Source: Synaphobranchus kaupii
Taxonomy: Eukaryota; Chordata; Actinopteri; Anguilliformes; Synaphobranchidae
NCBI GenBank assembly: GCA_029718625.1
Contig: CM056387.1
Location: 39,487,798 to 39,551,797 of the forward strand
Length of the DNA: 64,000 nucleotides
Reading direction: 5' to 3'
The notes below the pieces were generated by a model. That model did no database searches and was not told where the DNA came from. It worked only from the letters and a program-made list of their open reading frames with translations. This document shows, one piece after another, positions 33,046 to 44,050 of the stretch; position 1 is the first letter of the stretch; each line of letters begins with the position of its first letter. The translations under genes and the position numbers were made by a program.

Positions 33046-36000
33046 GTTCTTTATTTTTTATGACAGGTTACTTACATACAATGTTAATAGCATACCACTC
33101 TTTTTTTCTGGTACTATTTAAGGTGTCTCCCCCTTTACTCAAAGCAATCAGCAGAAAATGAGAAAGCTTGCGTTTAATTTTAGCCAGCAGATCGTGAGAC
33201 CCGACTGACCTTGGCTCCGTACTGTGACCTTTGTACTTTCCCACAAAATCCTTAAAATGTTGGGATAACTCACAGCGATATTTATTCAGCAAACCGCTAT
33301 TTTACTCTTTTTGCCCTAAATCATACAGTCCACAGAAAACTGAAAAATATAGCCACTTTAAGCCCAGGGAGATTCTGACTTTAAGTCTTTTTCAGTGACT
33401 TCAAGTCTTTTTCTGACCTGTGTTTTCTCAGTGCCATGCACAATATACTAAAGACATCTCCGGATCATTCACAGGTGGCCATTTTCAAAACCACTGCGTA
33501 ACCATATGCTCAAACTCCAATTTAGCGACAATGCTTTCGATCTCTAAGAAGTGCTTAAAGAAACGGTACCATTCCTCTTCTTTTACTCAGAGAAATTCAC
33601 AGCAAGGACAAACGGCAGCAGTACAAGGGCAATTTTGTTTAATCACACTGCATTTTTGATTAGCACAAGACTGAACAATGCAATACAACTTAACCAAATA
33701 AATCGGCTCATCAGCAATAACACGGGCAAATGAAAATCAAACGGAATATGAAACCCGTGCATTAGAAAGCGCGGCGGAATACGCTGCAGGTGGACAACAG
33801 CAGCTGCGATTGTCCTCCGTCTCTCAAAGATATTCTGAAAGATGCACGCACTCGAATGAGATTCATCTTCATAGCATGTAATTATGGAGCATCAAACAGG
33901 AAGTGTTGTTACAACAGCAGCCGTCCGCAAACGCTGCCGAGAGCATTTCTTCTTCAGCCCCCCGTTAATTGCCTCTGCATTCATATTCATTCGCGGCGCA
34001 AGTCTGATGGTGCGCGATATGAAGCCCGCCGACCGTTTCTCTCCTTTTATTTGATGTTGTTTTTCTCCAAAGAAAATGTTTAATTTAAAGACCTGTTTCA
34101 TTGAACTCTAATGCAAATAAACACAGGGATAACTGGATACAAATGGCCAATAAATTTAAAGCAAATCTCTCTTTCACTTCAGAGCATGTTACATCAATGT
34201 ATGGAAAAAGCAGACACACCATCGCCAACAGACAAACACCAGTGAAGAACAAGAAATCTTTACAAACCAACTAAGAGTGGGAAGGGATGCACTTGTAAAG
34301 TCAGATATATAAAATTGGCACTATTTTCATCTTTCCTACCGTGGTGTACAAACAAGGCAAATACACTGGAATGATTTATTGGAAATTGTTCAATTTTATG
34401 ATGGGTTCTGCCTGAAAAGCTTCATGCCAAACTTTGAAATGAGTGAGTCTTGCAACACACTGTGTCTCTGGGATGGGGTGGGGGGGGTGTTGGGGTGGGG
34501 GGAGGCCAGGGTCTGTCTTGAGGAGAAGGAGATAAATCAGAAGGAATGGCCACTCTGGAAAAGACGTTTATATCGCTGTCTGCACTGATGGCAACAATCC
34601 ATTCCGATGGGTTTACTGTACTTCTCAAACATTAGTTTGAGACCAAGGACTTCCGTGACGCCGTGTAAATACGTGTGACGCGTTTGCAACACGGCGCTCT
34701 GTGTTCACGTTCACTTTCCGGTCAGGCCTAGCCTTTCTCAAAATATTACAGTCTTACTTCAAATTAAAATGACTACTTGCTGCAAACCCAGAGAGACATT
34801 GACTTTACGGCTGAGAGTGGTGTACAAAGGCTCATCACATTCATGGCTATTCATAGACGGGCCATTTCAAAATGGAGGAGTGTGTACAAACTGAAAATGC
34901 AGATATAACGCCTTTGATTGATAGGTTTTACTTGTTTTACTTCCCAACTGTGGTTATTGGGCATATGTATTATATATGGGTTCATCCAAAATAGTTTCCT
35001 CCTATGAGGATAAAAAAAATAAAAAAAAGTTTAAAAAGAAAGTTTAGTCACGGATGTTGTCTATGTTCCCATAGCACCCTAACCTCCCACGTACATTAAT
35101 TCATCGCATGGGACAGCATAATTACAGGGAAGACCTGGTCTGTGCCACCATAAGTTCACCAGGAGTCAGGCCGTCCTTTCGTTCCGTCTTTAAACCTCTG
35201 TGTCTGTCTTTAAAACGCCCAGAGGCCCACTCACGCAGACAGACCCCTGCAAGACAACTGCAGATTATGTTGGCAAACTTTTCTTCTTTTCACATAAAGA
35301 AATGTTCTAATTTAGGGGTAGCCTCATCCACCCACCTGACACCCCCACTCCATCCTCCAACATAATAATAATTATGACGAGGACAGCAGACAAGAAATGC
35401 CAACTGAAAATGGGAATGCATAACAAACGTGCATGCACCCATGGAGATTAAAAGATTTTTTTTAAAACCAGGCTGATGAATTTTCACTCATTCCAAATGT
35501 GTGGGGGAGCTGGGGGGGCATATCAATCCCTTTTAATACACTACTAAATAATTGAACAAAAATCAGTGATTTCTATCCATCTGCCATCCACGCTCCTGTT
35601 TGCGAGAGTCTACGAGTACATTTAAATATATTCATTACAAACAGGGCGCGCTGATTTATTCATAAATAAATTCTTGTGGCGTTCTAAGTCTTGAAGTGAA
35701 CCTGTGGATGCCACCTTCTGTCAGTTACGTCGGAGTGAGTTACCGTCCGCTCGGCGTTCACTTCAAGGGAATGTTTCGGAACAGCGTTAACTGGGGGGGG
35801 AGCCAGGGGCGGAATGTGGGACAAACATCGTCCTTAATTAAGTGGACTAGTTTACTTATCCGTCCACTTTGATGCGCACTATAACATTGATCGGAGAAGA
35901 TTGACTGAAATATTTTGGGATTTTTCTCTCTCTCTCTCTCTTTGTCTCTCAGGCAGAAGGCACTCTGACGTGCGGAGGTTGTTTTTTCTTCGTATTTCTA

Positions 36001-37755
36001 AGCCAGGTTTCCAGATGCTGGTACCGACTGAGTTCCTCTCTCCACAGGATGACAATACCCCCCCACCACCCCCCCCTACCCCACCATCCCACATCACACC
36101 CACCGCCCCATCACCCCCCCCCCCCCCCATCCTCCCCCTCCATTCCTCCTCCGTCAGAGACTGACAGCTGGGCTTAATTACTGCGTTTTAAAGATGTGCT
36201 CACCGGTGGGCCACAAAGCTTTCAAATCAGCAATTTTCCTTTATTCGCATAACACAAGGAAGAAAAATAATAATAGCGGTGATGATATTGGCGGGTTACA
36301 AATTGTAGGGAATTTTTTCCCTTTTTTTTTTTTTTACAGCTAAAGTGCAAATTTGCTTAATGTCCAAGATAGTGCGGGGAGAACATCACTCACTACATTC
36401 GATTTTTATTTGTCTTTTTAAAAAAATATGAATAGTAATTGCCTTTTTAATTAATCTGCGCAAAATACGCCGCGTGAACGCTTTTCGGCAATCTGTTTCT
36501 CCCCGCTCTCAAGGTTGTCTTACTTTAACTCGGCGCCTAAGTGAGACTTATGAAGGCCCCGACGACCCTCATCGTAAATCTCACACCCTGTTTTGCGGGA
36601 TACTAATTACGAGGGGGTCGTCTGATCACTTTTTTCAAAAATACTGCATTAAAACAATGTAAATTGGGGGAAGAAATCAGTGAAGTAACCCGTGAGGAGT
36701 TATGTGGCCGAGGGGCAAGGTTAGACCTATGTTTCCATAAAGCTTGGAGCAATCCTGGAAGGGGCTGTTGAGCTGTTGGGGACTGAGGGAGAGGGTACTA
36801 TTGCCAACACTCAGTCTGTCCTTGAAATCCTTTCTCCCAAAATGGAACCCAAAGACTTCCACTGCAGGGTGGGTTAGAGGCGGGGACAAACAGGTCCGAA
36901 CCACAGAGCCAACCGGAGACACTGTATTATGGATTGTAGCAGTCCAGCGTCTGGAGAAGAGGACTATTGTAAAGTTTTCCCACTAGAATTAGCACGAGAA
37001 AGTAGGGTTTCTCGGATTAGTAGTAGAAAGCGCTTATGTAGAGAATCAGCGGGTGAAAATGTGGATTCTGGATTCCACAGACCAGCAGCCCCACCTTGCA
37101 GCGCTGCTTAAGGATATAAAAGAACATTCTGAATAGGACGTCTGATTATTTGATCGATCGTTTGATTGTGCCTCACTTACAAGGCGATACATTCGCATTA
37201 AAGAGGAGGGACCGTTACGATGACAATTAAACTGACAGGTCCACACATGAAGAGTTAACATGGTTGAAGTGACATGACAATAGACAAGCTTTTCAATTCA
37301 TTTTATCAGTTGGTTGATGGCGAATAAAAATAAGGGCGACGCTTTAATGTGTTTGTTTTTTTGTTGTTGCAGGGAGTCGGCAGAGTCGACGGACCTATCT
37401 GTGACGTGATCCTCTCCTCCCACTGAATGTTCCGGCATTTTATCTGGTTCCGTCGCTCTTCCCTCAGCCTTTCAAGTCAGCCGAGCTTTTTACACGGGGG
37501 GGAGTGAGAAAACAACAGACAAAACAAGAGAGAAAACAGTGAAGAATATGATCACAGGACATTTCATAACTAGTAGCATTCTTACATTTTTTTCAGTCAT
37601 TGACGCATATTTACTTTTCCTATCCCTCGCAGTTATGAATGCAGTTTGTCGGGGGTGTGAGAACGTGGGACCAGGGCCGCCGGCCGACTTACAGACATGC
37701 CGTTGTTCTCCGAGAGACGTGTGCGTCAGGGGGACAAGTCCCAACGCTCAGTCCC
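33046..37755. other. Non-coding stretch
   Basis: No exon is recognised in 4.7 kb. Small features are GACTTYAAGTCTTTTTC twice in tandem (about 33379-33415), a TC tract (35925-35943), and a 15-C tract (36114-36128). 35590-35700 is AT-rich and repeat-free (TTTAAATATATTCATTACAA, TTTATTCATAAATAAATTC) and could be a conserved element. The open frames of 60 to 97 codons have no recognisable content. Confidence 0.45.
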
Positions 37756-37761
37756 TTCTCG

Positions 37762-37827
37762 CCTCTCCTCTCCTCCTCTCCTCTCCTCTCCTCCTCTCTC
37801 CCCTCCTCTCCTCTCCTCTCCTCTCCT
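37762..37827. repeat. CTCCT polypyrimidine tract
   Basis: About 65 bases are almost entirely built of CTCCT/CTCTC units, with strict purine/pyrimidine strand asymmetry. Such tracts can adopt triplex structures. Confidence 0.85.
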
Positions 37828-37919
37828 ATCGGCCGTTAAACGGACCGGCGGCTCCGTTCTACGCGCGTCCTGATTCTCCGCCGCTCTGGAGGACAAAAGG
37901 TCGTTCCCTTACCTGACAC

Positions 37920-40315
37920 AAAGGACGGAAAAACCTTCCTCTCGATCGGGAGGAGGAGACAATCCATCCAAACACTACATATGGTCCAGATTCTCCTTGA
38001 CTCTGTTTCTCAAATGAAAATCCAAAATTTCAACCTGAAACAAGTGGGAAAATGGGGGAGGGAGGGATTTGTCATATAATTGATCTGATTCTGTCAGATG
38101 ATTGTTATTCAAGGGTTAGAAAGAGTCTAAATACATTTTGACAAAAAATTACAAAAACCACATGCATTAGGAATAACTGCCCCCTACCACCGCCAAAACA
38201 AACAAACAGCAAAAAAAAATAGATTTTTAGAAAGATGATTATTCATCATTAACAGTTGCATTTCATAATTAATTAAAAAAGAAGGTTATTAGATGTTCAT
38301 TAGATGATCATAGTATGGGTCAATTAGAATTGTTATTCCCTAAAATAAATACGATAAAGCATTTGTGACTGACAATAATAAACTCACATGAACCACAAAC
38401 AGAACAGGATGTATTAATATTTCAGTTGAAAGTTAAATACCCACAGTGATGCACATCACACACATTACATGTTTGCTTGGAACATCAGAAACATTCTCAT
38501 TTTCTACTAATAGTAAAGAGGACCACACATCGACAGCAAAGGCCACATTAAATGTGATTCCTATGTTAACATCATCCTCTTTTTAAACTTGTGTGTTTTT
38601 TTGCAATGCAAGATTTATAATTGACATTAAAAATCATAAACCATTTCAAGATATCATAAAAACAATATTAACACAGGGGAGAATATTAAAATGTAAAACC
38701 CACAGTGATGAATAGGGATTCAGGGAAATAAATCATTATTAATGGTCTTTGAAAAAAATGCTAATGTACACGAGACCCCAATGAATTTTCACATCTAGAA
38801 ATAAAAATATATTTAAGTTATGGGGTGAGCATCTTTAAATAGGGAAGACACCAATCCTTCACTGAAATGTCTCCGCACTGAATTTAGTTAAATAAATAAC
38901 ACCACTTTAAAGATCACAATATTTAAATCAATAAGTAGGCTATAACCTTACCTCACTCTGTGCTTCCACATACTGTATTACACATTTGTATTAATGTAAC
39001 TATATAAAATAAAAAAAGCACACAGTATTACAGCTCATTAAAAAATTTCCTCAGTCAATATTCCACCATCCCTAAACGCGTGTCAGTGGTTTTTCAGAAA
39101 TGTTGAGTGCAGACAGATGCTTTTCACAGGGAATACAAATCATTTTTTTCCCAAAGCATAACTCTAATAATTATTAAAAAGAATAAAATGGACAGTATTG
39201 CACTTTCTTTCTTTGCAAGCCGAGTGGAAAAACTAACTTTGACTGACAAATACCATTTTACTAAGTGCCATATCTCATAACACTTATAGGTAAACTAGGC
39301 CAGGCTAATTATTTTATAAAAAAGCAGATCAACTCAAGAACGCACGTGGGGAAAAATTAATCCACATCATACTGTAAATAAATAATTACACAGATAAATA
39401 AACACATAAACAAGTCATGGTAAAAAAGGGATATGTCCCACAATCCTCTCCTCTCCTGCTCATTTCCCAGAATGCACCAGGATAGCCACTACCCCCACCC
39501 ATGTCCACCAGGTGAGCGAGTCAGCGGTCAAGCCAGGGGCCAAAACAAGTCCCCACATCTCCCTGATGGACGGTCGGCACTGCCAGATTACTTGATTTGA
39601 TAAGCAGTACAACCCATCGGTAACATAACACATCACAAATTGTTTTGTCAACAATTTATGGTACTATTTATCAAATGACCATCGCGGTGCACTGAGTTAT
39701 GGTGTCATATCTGGCATTATGTCAATAGGCTCCACTCCACACAACCTGTGCTGAAGGCGGCCTGGCAGTGGTGATTTAGACACACTCCGCTGTGACCTTT
39801 GTGTGACGTTTAATTCATGCGAAAGAAAAAATAAAAATCACACACACTCAGGGGAACAACAACTGCTGATGTGTTTTGAAAATCAAAAGACGAATGAGTG
39901 AGTTGAACTGACATTTTATCCCTAAAACCTATGGAACGTCTTACACTTATGTTATCTAGAACACAGACTTGCCTGTGTCGGAGCATTTTATTATACGCCC
40001 CTTTCTGGAAGACGACAAAGTTTACTGGAATCAGTTTACGGAATGATCTGGAAGTAGTGAGGTAGCTTTACACGACATTTTCCACAAGCCAATGGTAATT
40101 GTTTCGGTGACAGTCAGCAAGTTATAAAGCCATTGTAACATGTCACACATGCCTTGTGAAAGTGGCTTTACTGTATGTACTTGGGTTCATTATACGAGAC
40201 TATTAGGTAAGGTCCTCTTAACATTGACTAACCTTTTATTTTATGTGTGTGTGAAAAAGGTAAGAGTGAGTACATGATTCTGAATAGCTGAAATTATTAA
40301 TTGTGCAGAAACCAT
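37920..40315. other. AT-rich non-coding stretch
   Basis: No gene, transposon or clear regulatory block is seen in 2.4 kb. Confidence 0.5.
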
Positions 40316-40320
40316 GTAAA

Positions 40321-40580
40321 ACACTGACCAGAACACAGACAGTGCAAAACACTGACCGGAACACAGACAGTGCAAAACGCTGATCGGAACACAGACAGTG
40401 CAAAACACTGATCGGAACAGTCAGTATAAAACACTGATCGGAACAGTCGGAACAGTCAGTATAAAACACTGACCAGAACATAGACAGTGCAAAACACTGA
40501 TCGGAACAGTCGGAACAGTCAGTATAAAACACTGACCAGAACTCCTATCAGAATAGTCTGTGTTCTGATCAGTATTTTAC
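40321..40580. repeat. 28-bp tandem array that ends in an inverted unit
   Basis: Successive units of the type ACACTGACCRGAACACAGACAGTGCAAA start at 40321, 40349 and 40377. They are followed by shortened 26-bp and composite variants ending GTCAGTATAAA. At 40555-40580 the unit appears in reverse (AGTCTGTGTTCTGATCAG, then TATTTTAC), so the end of the array can fold back on itself. Related sequence (GGTCAGTATAAGGCACGATC) continues to about 40620, next to the decayed mapkap1 exon. The Cys/Asp/Phe-rich minus-strand frame is an artefact. Confidence 0.85.
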
Positions 40581-40639
40581 GCAGACTGTTCTGAACGGTC
40601 AGTATAAGGCACGATCCGAACAGCCCGTGCAACAACGTG

Positions 40640-40933
40640 CAAAACGTGGACCTGGGCGAGGAAGATCAGCGGATGCACACCTGTTCCGGAGCTTCTGTGG
40701 AACGCCGGAATCCCAGCTGGAGGCGGGAGAAGCCTGTCGGCACTGACAGCAGCTTTCCCGGGAGCATCCCAGCCCCCAACCCGGAACACCGGGCCCCACA
40801 GACGGCTGGCCCTTCTCCAGGTCCGCGCTGACAGTCCTGCACATGCCCGAATCCTCACCGGTCATCTGGGACTGCCGGATATGCGTCAGGATGGCACGCC
40901 GGCAGTTTTTGCAGGATTGTCCAGGAATAACAT
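40640..40933 (-). pseudogene. mapkap1: Decayed first coding exon of mapkap1 (SIN1)
   Basis: SIN1 is an essential TORC2 subunit. On the minus strand an ATG at 40933-40931 opens M-L-F-L-D-N-P (40933-40913), matching the family start MAFLDNP. Twenty bases (40912-40893) then replace the codons for TI, shifting the frame. From 40892 the frame reads ILTHIRQSQMTGEDSGMC and on to DLEK (ending 40812), against the family ILAHIRQSHVTSDDTGMC…DLEK; a few residues before DLEK are missing. Thirty codons later is SSWDSG (40721-40704), against SSWDFG, where the family has about 33. After SSWDSGV the similarity to RRRSNT continues only in another frame. Two frame breaks plus loss of conserved residues make it non-functional as SIN1. 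No other mapkap1 exon was found in the window. Orientation and position opposite pbx3 match the human MAPKAP1-PBX3 arrangement, which favours a decayed ohnolog over a processed pseudogene. Confidence 0.8.
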
Positions 40934-41750
40934 CCTCCTCTTCCTCGTGCTGTCTCAGTACCAGGCCCTCCCTCTCCCACTCTCTCTCTCCCTCTCTCTC
41001 TTTTTCAGAAGACTTCATTCACTTTCTCTTCCTCATTTTCTGGTTTACTCTTCCTCATTATGCTGTACCATGTGTGTCCACCTGCAATCAAGGACAAAAA
41101 AGACCTCAGTCAGCATCCTGTTTGCAGCATACTGTATACAGTCATTGCAAATCAGTTCTATTTTAGGGTTTTCACTTATTTTGCATTACATTATTGGGTT
41201 TATGTTTGTTTCACTCTCAATACCCACATCTGCTAGTGGGTTCTATTATATGGCATTAATTGTTAAGCTATTGCCTGGAATTCACTGTGTAACGTGTTTG
41301 TTTAATTACAGTAGGCAACAGCATTCAGACTGTGAACTACAATCTAGGCCTTCTATTGTTTTCTTGTGACACAGAGCAATTTTCCCATGGACTTAACTAG
41401 AGTATATAAATGCCTTTCACTTTCAAACAAAAAGTGTAACTTTCTACCATTACAATTAAGGAAAGATCCCAGTGACTAAGACCAGAGGGGCACTGAAACA
41501 AGCAACACTTCAGACCAGCGATAAATGGCAGAGCCCGGCGACGACGCTGTCACGAGTGAGAGCAAGAAGAGTGTAAGGATAGCATTAGGGCCCCTCCCCC
41601 ACATGTGCCAGCACTGAACACGAGGACGATAACTCCTCAACAACGACTCATTAAAATCAGGGGGCCACCTGTTTTGGAGGGGCGCGTCGCCTGCACCCCT
41701 TCCCCAATCGAGGCACGGGGCTGAAAGGTGTACGACAAGGGCGAGCAAAC
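40934..41750. other. Non-coding stretch
   Basis: It includes a short CT tract (about 40970-41005) just upstream of the decayed mapkap1 start, and otherwise nothing recognised. If any mapkap1 5-prime UTR remained it would lie here. Confidence 0.4.
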
Positions 41751-41754
41751 TCCC

Positions 41755-41940
41755 AATCAAAAATTACTGCTGCCCCATGAATGTGTCATATAAATGTCGG
41801 TATGCTAATTGCGCATTTATAACGCTCTTAATGGTGTGTTAATTTACCTCCCACACTATGATTGCACTTGAAATGAGTTAACGACTACAGAGGGAGTTAA
41901 CAACATGTAGTGGCAGATGCAGTATTTCCCACATATTTAT
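41755..41940. promoter_or_regulatory. Candidate conserved non-coding element with POU/homeodomain cores
   Basis: GTATGCTAATT at 41800-41810 (POU-like ATGCTAAT) is followed by TTTATAACGCTCTTAATGG, GTGTTAATTTACC and TGATTGCACTTG in repeat-free sequence. The 11-mer recurs at 13106 and 60631. Inferred, not aligned. Confidence 0.4.
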
Positions 41941-43890
41941 CTACCTTTGCTGGAGTGTGTAGGAAGGCAGTTTAGCTTGAAAGCCCTCAGACCAAAGAAA
42001 TGTGAGCCGATAAGCCAACTTGGGCCTTCCCGCACTCTTTAAAAAAAAAAAAAAACTAACAATTTTGTTGCCAAATTTTTTCTTTACCACCCCATTTTTA
42101 AACTGAGCTCTAATCCAGTCCCATTGCAGTAACAACATCTCAACATTCTGTGAAGGTGGAGCCAGGTGCCACATAATTTCACTTTTCGGCCCACTGGTTG
42201 AGCTGTGCGACCAGAGGTTTGGAAAGCAACTTCACTAATGTGCTGTTCCTTCTATACAATGGAGTATTAACCCAGCCTATGCTGAAGCACTCCCCGTTTG
42301 TTTCATTATCCAAGAACATGTGACATGCGTCAAGTCATGTTGTTACTCGTTATTTAAAGCTGAGGTTTACCCAGAGGTTTAGGTTGAGAGGCTTAGGCTG
42401 GTGTCTGGGCTGCGCTGGGACCGGGACTGGGAATTGGACTGAAAGTGGAACTGGAAGAGAACCTGGTTGGTGGGCCGCTTCGGGGCATGGGTAGGGGCCG
42501 GCCTCACCTTCTGAGGAAAAGAAAACATTCTTCATCACTACTTAAACACCACCTCCAAACTTTATTAAAGTATTTTCTCAACTGAAGATAGTCCACTAAA
42601 AGTATGTTTAGCTGGTTCATGTCTCGCTGAGTTGAATTTGGATTTACTGTATATCCAGTATTGCTGACTGATAGCGACGTGCTAATAGGCCAAAACGTCA
42701 TGACCTGCTTTCTGGTGCATTTTGGGAACTGGAGGCACTCAGGAAGAACATGAGAAGACTTGCACTTGAATTACAATAAACATTTAAACACATATAACTA
42801 TGAATATTGACAGGAAACTACATCTGCTTTTGAAGGCTCATGACTTAACTGTTGCAGGGTCAAGTGTTCAGTCATCATCACACGACGGAGGGCGAAAACA
42901 TCACTTATCGACTTCACTGCAGGGACGTCCTTTAGGAAGGAAATTTCCTCCACTGTGAAACAGTTCCTTCCCTTGTGATGCCTACTCAGACGTGACCTAA
43001 GGAAAAACACTGGGCCTACATTTCATTTTAGATTTATTTTTTTTGGTCAAGTCACCCGATAATATGTGGGCCATTTCTGTAATGTGCCTTGTGTCCATCT
43101 GACCATTTGCAACACCTTCTGTTTGGGCAACGGTGCAATGGGTGATGCATGTACCTCTTGCGTCGCTCAACGCACCCCTTCCCCTCCTTCGCGCTGCAAG
43201 GCCGGGTGCAAGGCCGGGCGCAAGGCAGTAATGATGACAGAGGGCGGAGCATGCGAAAAAATACCGGGAAGCGATTAAAGGAGTGTATAAAGGGGCTGAA
43301 AGACTGGCTGTAACTCGGTTAGACAAGGCTGTGGCGCTGCCTGTCGGCTCATTTCCTCCAATCTCCCGTCAGCAACAGGAGATCAGGCAGGCGACACCCG
43401 GGCCAGGACAGACGGAGCGGTCCAGCTGCCGTTGCCATGGAAGCGCAAGAAACGGATCAGAACACACAAAGCCCTGAATCAGCCCTTGTTTGTTTTTTTC
43501 TTATGTTTGTTTATTTATTTATTTCAAACTGAGGGATGAATGAGATAAGCCTGGGCACATTCTGAATTTCTTACATCCAAGGGGATACATCATAGCTTTG
43601 ACTGCTCATGTACTTCAGCATCAAAACAAACATGTTCTTACACTACAACAGGGCTGAAAGGTGGTAAAAGTTATACAATCATCTACAATGTGTGAAAAGA
43701 GAGGTGGGAGGAAGAGAGGGACTGTCATATGTCAGGTTTAATAATTTTTTTTATTTTGACTTGAATAAAAACAATTCAATTCTCCCAGTTGTATTCACCT
43801 GACCTGAGGTGGGCGGGGCAAATAGCAGGTGGGGAAAATGGGGGGGGTGGGGGGGGTCAGTAACAAGAGATGGGCTTTTATAAAACACAC
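41941..43890. other. Non-coding stretch
   Basis: No gene is recognised. CGTTGCCATGGAAGC (about 43428-43442) resembles an RFX X-box. 43060-43470 is CpG-richer and open on both strands without recognisable protein. Confidence 0.4.
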
Positions 43891-43899
43891 CCCTAACTT

Positions 43900-44050
43900 C
43901 CTCACTTAAACCATATCCCTGCCATCACAACAGAGCAAGCCATTCTATCAGTAAATGCTAATCTCCTAATTAACAAGCTAATTAGGTAATTACGGCTTTG
44001 CAGAGGGATGCCTTAATGAAATATGACAACACAGTCACTGCTTTCTATGG
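43900..44050. promoter_or_regulatory. Candidate conserved non-coding element
   Basis: A close run of homeodomain cores (AAATGCTAATCTCCTAATTA, CAAGCTAATTAGGTAATTAC), with TTAATGAAATATGAC after it, in repeat-free sequence. Inferred from motif density. Confidence 0.4.

Noticed and set aside
40599..41018. Reading the whole 139-codon minus frame as an expressed SIN1 variant
   Set aside because: The true start-codon block (FLDNP) is out of frame with the HIRQS block, conserved residues before DLEK are missing, and the frame after SSWD diverges. The upstream part is GA-repeat translation.
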